NCBI GenBank assembly: GCA_030998015.1
Contig: JARWMV010000015.1
Span: 62,001 to 126,000 of the forward strand
From: Ceratorhiza oryzae-sativae
Taxonomy: Eukaryota; Basidiomycota; Agaricomycetes; Cantharellales; Ceratobasidiaceae
Direction of reading: 5' to 3'
DNA length: 64,000 nucleotides
Part shown: piece after piece, positions 57,202 through 64,000 of the stretch
Numbering within the stretch: the first letter of the stretch is position 1
Layout: every line of letters starts with the position of its first letter
The notes under the pieces: generated by a model
The model's input: the letters and a program-made list of their open reading frames with translations, nothing else
Database searches by the model: none
Told to the model about the DNA's origin: nothing
Translations under genes and position numbers: made by a program

Positions 57202-60200
57202 ATGTCGACAACCCTCCTCCCTCGGCGAGGATACAGATACCGATACACCGGAACCGATGTCCCAGCCGAAACAGATGTTCCGATCACTGGTAAAGAGATA
57301 GTAAGTTCAGATTGAGCATTTTATGTCCAGCGCGTTCACATGCTCATTGGCCAGCCGGAGCCAATCTATGACTCTGGCTCGCTGAACAACGACGCCCCGT
57401 TTTGGAAGGCTTATGTTTTGGAGGCCGATCAAGTCGACAAGGAGATGGGCGAAGACTGGGACAAGCAAGTGGAATTAAATATTGCTTACATACTCGCTAA
57501 TACGCCTGCCTAGAACGCTGGATGTTATGCTCAGTGGGTATTAGGTCTCTTCGTAGCCCCACTGACTTTAACGTGGCGTCAACTCTTTATCTAGTCTTTG
57601 TAAGCTCACCATGATCCCTGAATATCTCGTGCTAATCTTGTTAAAGGCTGCATTGTTTTCTGCGATTGCAACGGCGTGAGTGGGCCATCGCCTTTAGTCT
57701 ACAGTTTTTTAACCATCAACTCGATTTCACTTGCCAGCTTCATCATCGAGAGCATGAAGAACCTACAGCCAGATCCCGCTCAGCTCACCGTTTCTGGCCT
57801 AGCCGAGATCTCCCGCATCTTGGTCGCAATCTCCAACAACCAACCTGTCTCCATGGATGCGTTGGTTGGCTCCCAGCCACCAACAGCACCCCCATCTCAT
57901 TTGGCAATCGTTGTCAATAGCCTCTGGCTCAGCTCGCTCGGACTCAGTTTGGGGGTCTCCCTCATGGCCATGCTCGCGAAAAAATGGTGCCTAAGATTTT
58001 TATCTGGTCGCTCTGGGCCATACTGCGAACAAGCAAGGCGTAGGCAGGACCGATGGGATGGCATTGTGAAATGGAGAATGGAAGCCATCATGAACGCCCT
58101 TCCTCTTCTTATGCATATAGCCCTCGGTAAGTCGTGATTCTCGTTGGATGAGCTGCACATTGATACACGACGTGCATTTCAGCTCTATTCGCAGTGGGGC
58201 TCGTAGTGTATCTCTGGGATATCAACCGACAAGTTGCCAAACCGGTTCTGATCATCACAGCCATCTTCCTTGGTCTCTACGCTGTCTGTACCATCCTACC
58301 CTTCATCTCACAATCTTGCCCATATGGAACTATCCTATCGGACATACTCGACGCCCAAATCATCCCGGGCATTAGATTCTTCCTGCTTATCATTTTAGCC
58401 ATCCTCGTAATGATATACGTCATCATCGTTATGATACCGGTTATCATTTTGTCGATCTGCGGACTGGACAAATGGGTGGATCACCTAGGCGATTTCGATC
58501 GACTTGATCCCGTTGCCAACTTGCTAATCCCCCAACATTCCCTCATCCGTTACCGAAATCGCCGCGCTCGGCCTGCGAAGAATACACGTGTTCCAGCGGA
58601 CCATTCTACCTCTGGTGTCGTATCCTGGCTGGCTTCAAACTCGGAGCATTCAGAAAATGTAGACGCTGCTCTTAGAGCCCTGTCGGGCGCTAGTATTGAG
58701 CTACCGACGCGTCTGCTTATCAGATCTGATATGGAACTTACGGTTTTTGCTCGTCTAAAGGATTGCTTCCACAGTTGCTGGGACCGGAGCGGAGAAATTA
58801 GTCTCAAAGAGGCGACCGACCTCGCACTGGCGTCGACAGGGTTTCAAGCGCTATTCCATCTACTGGAGTCTGACCGCGATTGGGGGTATAAATGGGATAA
58901 ATGGAATAGGCATGGCAAAAACGCGGGTACATTCGGTGCTGGGATGTATTCCAATGACCTGGTAGCTGTGTACCGTCTGTAAGCATGAACTCCATCCACA
59001 GCATCGATCATGAATCATATAAATAACCCCAGGCTCTCGAAGAAGCATCTGGATGCGACAAAAGGACCAGAAGAGTTTGTGCGATGCACATCAGCATTGA
59101 TGCCTGCCACGCACTGGGTTTTTGAGTACGCCGAGCACACGTTTCAAACGCTAGTAGACGATGCGGCAGCACAACTTTTATCATTACTCATAAGCCAAAA
59201 AAGCAAGAAATTCAAGCTTGGCGATTCCGTGCTGTCGGAATTCTCAAGGGGTTGTGCACATTATCTCATCCCCCGGATCTGGGAAACGGAACAAGAGGTC
59301 GTGACCTCGCAGCTCGTGCTTACCCTTCTTACTATCGACATTGCATCCGATCGGTCTTCAAGTACTCTCCGTTATACACTCGCAGTCACCTTGGCTTCGT
59401 GTGCTCTCGCCGCCAAGAAGGGTCATCCGCTTTATTTCACCACAGACGACGATACAGAAGAAGAAGGCTACCTCATTCCAGCAGTGAAGCTTCTCCAACG
59501 CTATATTCATCAAGGCAGCCGACTCCAATCAGATACAGAGCAGCTGCAGACATTCGGGGTTTTGGGAATTATCCATCTGCTTCCGTTTGAGTCGCTCACC
59601 TATGACCAAGCCTGCGCTATCATTAAGCGTGCCGTTCCGATGAACTCTGATAGCATCAAGTCGACCTGCAAAATCAAGCTCAAACTTTCATCTAAATTGG
59701 ATTGGGACGAACACGCAGCGTACGCCGTGTATGATTGCCTACAAAAGGTACCCGACGTGGGCAGTTATCCCTCGCTCGAATATGTCGTCAGCTGGTGTTT
59801 ACAGGAAATCCCGGGGATCACGAAACGCTTGGACCAGTTACCCAATTTCGAATCAGGGCAACTTGTCTCGTGGATGTGTCGGTGCGAAACAGATAAACTA
59901 TGGGAGAGCGGACTCGTCCATCTCGGTATCCACATTGAAGATCAATTGACTCTCGATAGTAAAACCTTGGGCCTTCTCGCCGAACACGAGCTTACTGCAC
60001 ATTTATTCAAGAGCTCAATAGCCGGGGACCCTTTTACGTCACCCCTTGCGATGTGCCGACTGTGGCAGATCATACAACTTATCCTGTCCTCCAAAGGCGA
60101 GACGCCCAACACTCGGCTTATGGCCATAAATCCTTTGCTGAAATGTGCCGAGTACAAAAAGGAATCGGAGTCTTCCGGTGACTACGGCCTCCCGAATGAT

Positions 60201-60563
60201 ATCACAGATATTTTACTCGAGCGTTACTGGTATAACGAAATTGAACGGATGGTAGCATCAGGACCCGCTCCCAGGGCCATTGGTCGTGTAATCGAACTAG
60301 CGGTGACGCATCAGGAACGGAAGGAATCAAATGTGGATGAGTTGGAGAAGGGTGACCTGTCCACTCACGGTAACACGGAAATCCTGCAAAAATGGAAGAA
60401 GATGGATGATATGTATAAAGTACGAAGGCGCGCTCAAGAGCGTTGGATGAAAGCAAGGCGGATACTTAGAGTCATGAATTGTCTCACCCGCAATTTGGAC
60501 GGTGAGCAACTGTTCGTTCTGCAATTCACCAACCACAGAACTGATAAGCCACACTTGGAGTAG
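57202..60563 (+). CDS. DUF6535-family multi-pass membrane protein
   Basis: Eight exons: 57202-57300, 57355-57464, 57514-57533, 57595-57599, 57647-57675, 57738-58126, 58183-58978, 59033-60563; phases join to 992 aa. Exon 4 is only 5 nt. The intron after 57464 uses a GC donor (GCAAGT); only this choice keeps frame and yields WDKTLDVMLIFAALFSAIAT, the hallmark start of this basidiomycete family. FWKAYVLEADQVD precedes it. Transmembrane segments: that one, then SLWLSSLGLSLGVSLMAML, ALFAVGLVVYLW, VLIITAIFLGLYAVCTILPF and FFLLIILAILVMIYVIIVMI, followed by a ~600-residue cytosolic helical region. The family is much expanded in these fungi; its biochemical role is unknown to me. Confidence 0.9.
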
Positions 60564-63050
60564 GGGCGTTCTCATGACCACGAGATATAACGGTGAGCTA
60601 TTGCCGACCTCGATAAATTGAAGTCTAACACATACTCGTGTATTATAAAGTCTCTCGATTACTGATGAATTCTCTGTGTCCCCAACTCGCATGGGTTGAA
60701 ATATCAAAATGCAGGAAAAGATTATAGCGGTTTGCCAAAATATTTTCTGAGCGCCGAGTAAAATGTAGAATCCAAGTATGTAATATTGAATGCACTACGA
60801 TGGAGCAGCAATCGCATGACTCGCACAGTGCTTAAGAGACAGCTATAACTTTTGATCGAGTGCACGCCTCATAATTTAATTACTATCTATCGATAGTAGA
60901 TTATCGTGGCTACTAAACTAATATATATGTGACCTGTTTAGTCAACAAATGACGGAGTTAGATGTGAAACCGTGCATCACGATCACGCGAAAGGTTTTGT
61001 CCCCAGCGTCAGATCCTGCAGACATATTCCCCTGTATCAATACGTGCACTATATGCGTTTATATGCTACATGTATCATGATATTCATTGAATGTAACATC
61101 TTGCAGTACTCTGTGACGTAGCTCAAACCATCTCACTCCTGATTTTATCATGACTAGGTCTCTACCTGAAGATCTTATTAACTCTGTGCCTGCTCTACTG
61201 GACTCAGGCCACACAGACATCCACAGATTAAAGCTAGGGTAGGGAAAATATCTCTTGGCTCGGTCTCTAAAATCTGTTCCGAGCACCATCCAGGGAGAGA
61301 AAAGTCAATTTGTGGTTGACATTACAGTAGAAGCGATAGCTGGTGGAACGGTGGGAGAAGTGGTCTTGACAGTCCTGTTGATCATGTTACTAGTGTTATA
61401 TCTGATGTTCTCGTGATGTCGGTTGAGGTATAGACTTGGTCACGAGACACACAAGAGAGCTTGCCTATCAGACCAAGCAGTTTGACCCCGCATACGCTGT
61501 CAACAATCTTAGTCCTGCGCAGACGCCTTTTAAGCCGTATGCTTACTCGGCATCTAAAAATAGTTGACTGAACATCGGCCCAACGCTAATTGAATAGCCA
61601 GAGCGACCCAACCACAATTGCACCAGGTAAGTTGACGTTTCCTTGGGGTGGAATTTATTAATCATCTACCAAATTAGCCAATCTAGGCGGTGCGCCGTAC
61701 AGAGGCCACCCAGAGATGTATTGATTGGTGGCATGAATGTCTCCTCGGTGACCCGACCGATCAATACATGTAATTACTCCGTAGGTACACGTATGACAGG
61801 CTAGTTTGGAATGATAACCCCATCAATCTGATGAACCGGCCCGCACGAACTTTGTGCTTGTTGACACGGTCGAATGTATTCACGTTTGCTGTGTGGTGCG
61901 TAAGCACATCCGAATACACGCTGGTTTGTTTCAGTCTCAAGGGCATCCGATTTGATCCCGTTCCCGTGCAAAAGGGCGAACACGAATGAAGGGGGTGGTT
62001 CAACAAAGGCCAAGAAGAACTGTCCCCGTAGATTTTCCTATATTTATATCAACGTACAGATTTTGAATTAGAGAAGAGGTTCCTCAAGCATCGATCATTG
62101 CTTTTTGCCAAACTGGGCATGAGCGGGCTGACCGAGAGTGTCCTAAAGTGGATCACGCGACTGAATCGGGATAGGTCTAATGCCGAATTCGCGCTAGTTC
62201 CCATGCCGATTGTCCTCGAACAGTTGGTCGAATTTATGCAGCCCATACATTTCTCGGGAGGAAAGTGAAAAGCACCACGTTGTACCGCGCCGAGGATCTT
62301 TACGAACCGGGGACCCGGCCTTGCTGCGAAATCAAGGGTCAATATGACTTGGATTAACACGCTGAGCAGCGGGTTAATCATTCACCCAACGTATCGAAAT
62401 AGGAGGCCAGAGTTTCGATTAGATCATGATGCTATGATTCCAAATGAATGATAGCACGGTAATACTCCAGCTGGTTCGGAATATTGCCTAGATTGATTCC
62501 AAACTACTGACCATCAACCTCAATGCAGCTGGAATTTTTATATTTGCCCGCCGTTCATGACCAACCGGCTGGGAGCAGGTTGCCCAAACAGCGCAAGGAT
62601 CTCCGCATGCTGATCCCTGTTGGGAGGCTGTGCAAAGGGAATTAGTACGCCCGCGGACGTCGCCGGCCGACAGGATCACCACTTCACTTGGAAAACCGTA
62701 TCATCAGTCGCGAGCCTTTTCGTTGGAGATAATGCCACCAGGTTTCTCCGGTCGAGAGCATACAGGCTCGGCTATGGGCTTGTGGCCGAGGTTCATTCAC
62801 GAGCTGCGTTTCACGTCAGCTGTGGAAGCCTCCTGGCCTAAGCCAGGCACGAGGCTTGGCACGCGTGGGAGATCAGTCCATTTCCTGCCCCGGTCACCCG
62901 ATTCGGCTGCAAATGTAGGGCGCTAGCTGCAAACGACCATTCCCTCGGCGTATCCCCCCTCTACTAACGCCGGCACGTCAGGCTCCATACCTGTCTTCAC
63001 CAGTTAAAAGGGGAGAATGTGGCCCACACAGTTTGAACTCGGCCCCCCTG
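60564..63050. other. Gene-poor region upstream of surface gene C
   Basis: 2.5 kb. Apart from a degenerate membrane-protein remnant (61290-61566) I recognise nothing. A fair amount of AT-rich sequence around 60840-60960 includes CTATCGATAG. The last few hundred bases probably hold the promoter of surface gene C. Confidence 0.5.
61290..61566 (+). pseudogene. Remnant of a single-pass membrane protein tail
   Basis: VEAIAGGTVGEVVLTVLLIMLLVLYL (61330-61410, written here as a hydrophobic segment after AIAGG) resembles the AAIAGG membrane segment of the surface-protein family. In another frame, TRHTRELAYQTKQFDPAY...PFKPYAYSAS reads like a cytosolic tail to a TAG at about 61563. A stop and a frame change separate them. 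Weak, but the order membrane segment-then-tail fits. Confidence 0.35.
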
Positions 63051-64000
63051 ATGACGCCCATGATCACGACTCGGCGAATTACCCTCGTCTTACTGGCCTG
63101 CGGCTCCTATGTGGCCAGCCAGGGCAACCTGGTCCGCATCGATGATTCGAGTGTGTATAGTTCATCCAACCCTACTGGGATCCAGTACAGCCAAACCGGG
63201 TGGAGCACTGTCACGAGCGGTGGTGCTGCCCAGAGGTACCAGGGCACCTATACCCAAAGCCAAGCGTACGGTTCCCAAGCGTGGTTTGCCTTCCAAGGCG
63301 AGCGCGTATTTTTGCCGTATTTCGCACATCGCTGAGAGTGATTCATTTTTCAGGCAGCTCGATCACATACTACGCCGATCAACCTCCAGGTTTTGGCTCT
63401 GTCGCGATCTCGCTCGACGGGGCCGATAACGTCAATGTCAATTGGACCAACGCCGGCACGACCACCTTGTACCAGCAGAACATATGGTCTGCCGTGGGGT
63501 TGTCCACAGGAGATCATACGGTGGTGCTTGGTAACACGAATATTAACAACGATACGATCGGCCTGGATTATTTTGCGTAAGCTATTCGTGTAATCACACT
63601 GTTTGATGGCTCATCGCTCCTCTAGAGTAACCGCATGGAACGGCGATGACATTAAGCCTCAGAACTTTGGGCCGTAAGTGGATCAGTTCCACATAGCGTC
63701 CCCCTAGTCCTAAATTGGTTCGTAGTGGCGCCACCAGCGTACCAGCCGCAGCGGTGTTAGTAGACAACGAAAGCGACCAAATGAGCTATTCCGGCGGCTC
63801 TTGGAAAAGATGGGTATGTGCTCGTTTTGACCTCGATTGTATGGCTCGGACTCAAATCCCGCTAGTATACCACTGCCTCGATCAACTCCACGATCCAAGC
63901 GATGTATTTCAATCGCACAATGCACTGCGCGACAACACCCGGAGCCGTTGCCACGTTCAGATTCAACGGAACTGCCCTGTGGTATTTCTCTGAAGACTAT
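63051..64000 (+). CDS. Surface protein paralogue C (runs off the window)
   Basis: Exons 63051-63297, 63354-63576, 63626-63673, 63726-63813 and 63866 to beyond 64000. Exon lengths of exons 2-4 (223, 48, 88) equal those of paralogue A, and all phases join. Signal segment ITLVLLACGSYVASQ, first module from IDDSSVYSSSNPTGIQYSQ to LDYFA, second module starting AVLVDNESDQMSYSGGSW. The first intron begins GC (CAAG|GCGAGC) where paralogues A and B have GT. The stalk, membrane segment and tail lie outside the window. Opposite strand to paralogues A and B. Confidence 0.85.

Noticed and set aside
57469..57513. GT donor at 57469 for DUF6535 intron 2
   Set aside because: It shifts the frame by one and destroys the conserved WDK-LDVML start; the GC donor at 57465 keeps it.

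Overview
The window is eukaryotic and fungal, almost certainly an agaricomycete basidiomycete. Genes are split by many 47-75 bp introns with GTRNGY donors and YAG acceptors. The protein families seen (DUF6535 membrane protein, DUF4470/MYND protein, M35 peptidase, TKL-like kinase) and the Ty3 chromoviruses are typical of Rhizoctonia-type genomes; that genus is an inference, not something the sequence proves.

Layout. 1-7.4 kb: the end of a solo LTR, an intact GPI18 gene and an eight-exon single-pass surface-protein gene (paralogue A). 7.4-31.1 kb: a TE nest that split a third gene, of which only three C-terminal pieces of a MYND-finger gene remain. The nest holds a pogo-like DNA transposon (TA duplication) and a 7-kb chromovirus, element A (TSD ATATC). 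Element A carries a foreign solo LTR in gag (TSD GATGA) and a second chromovirus, element B, in pol directly after the YMDD box (TSD ATGAT). Element B bears about 3.9 kb of extra cargo behind pol: a 273-aa ORF, a spliced antisense gene, a repeat-rich divergent intergenic region and a broken Rep-like gene of CRESS-DNA virus type. 31-36.9 kb: a CpG-poor zone of solo LTRs inserted into a decayed GPI18 copy. 37.5-44.1 kb: the second copy of the same block, surface-protein paralogue B and a nearly full-length MYND gene.

44.6-64 kb is mostly gene space: a protein kinase whose 5' half is a run of 32 consecutive three-nucleotide exons, a large coiled-coil protein, a secreted M35 metallopeptidase, a DUF6535 membrane protein, and a third surface-protein paralogue (C) running off the end.

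How it fits together. One ancestral block (GPI18 - surface protein - MYND gene) was duplicated. Copy A kept GPI18 and lost MYND to transposons. Copy B kept MYND and lost GPI18 to transposons and CpG decay. Several 1-bp frameshifts lie at or near short homopolymers, so assembly error remains a live alternative to decay for element B, surface gene B, the MYND gene and the coiled-coil gene.
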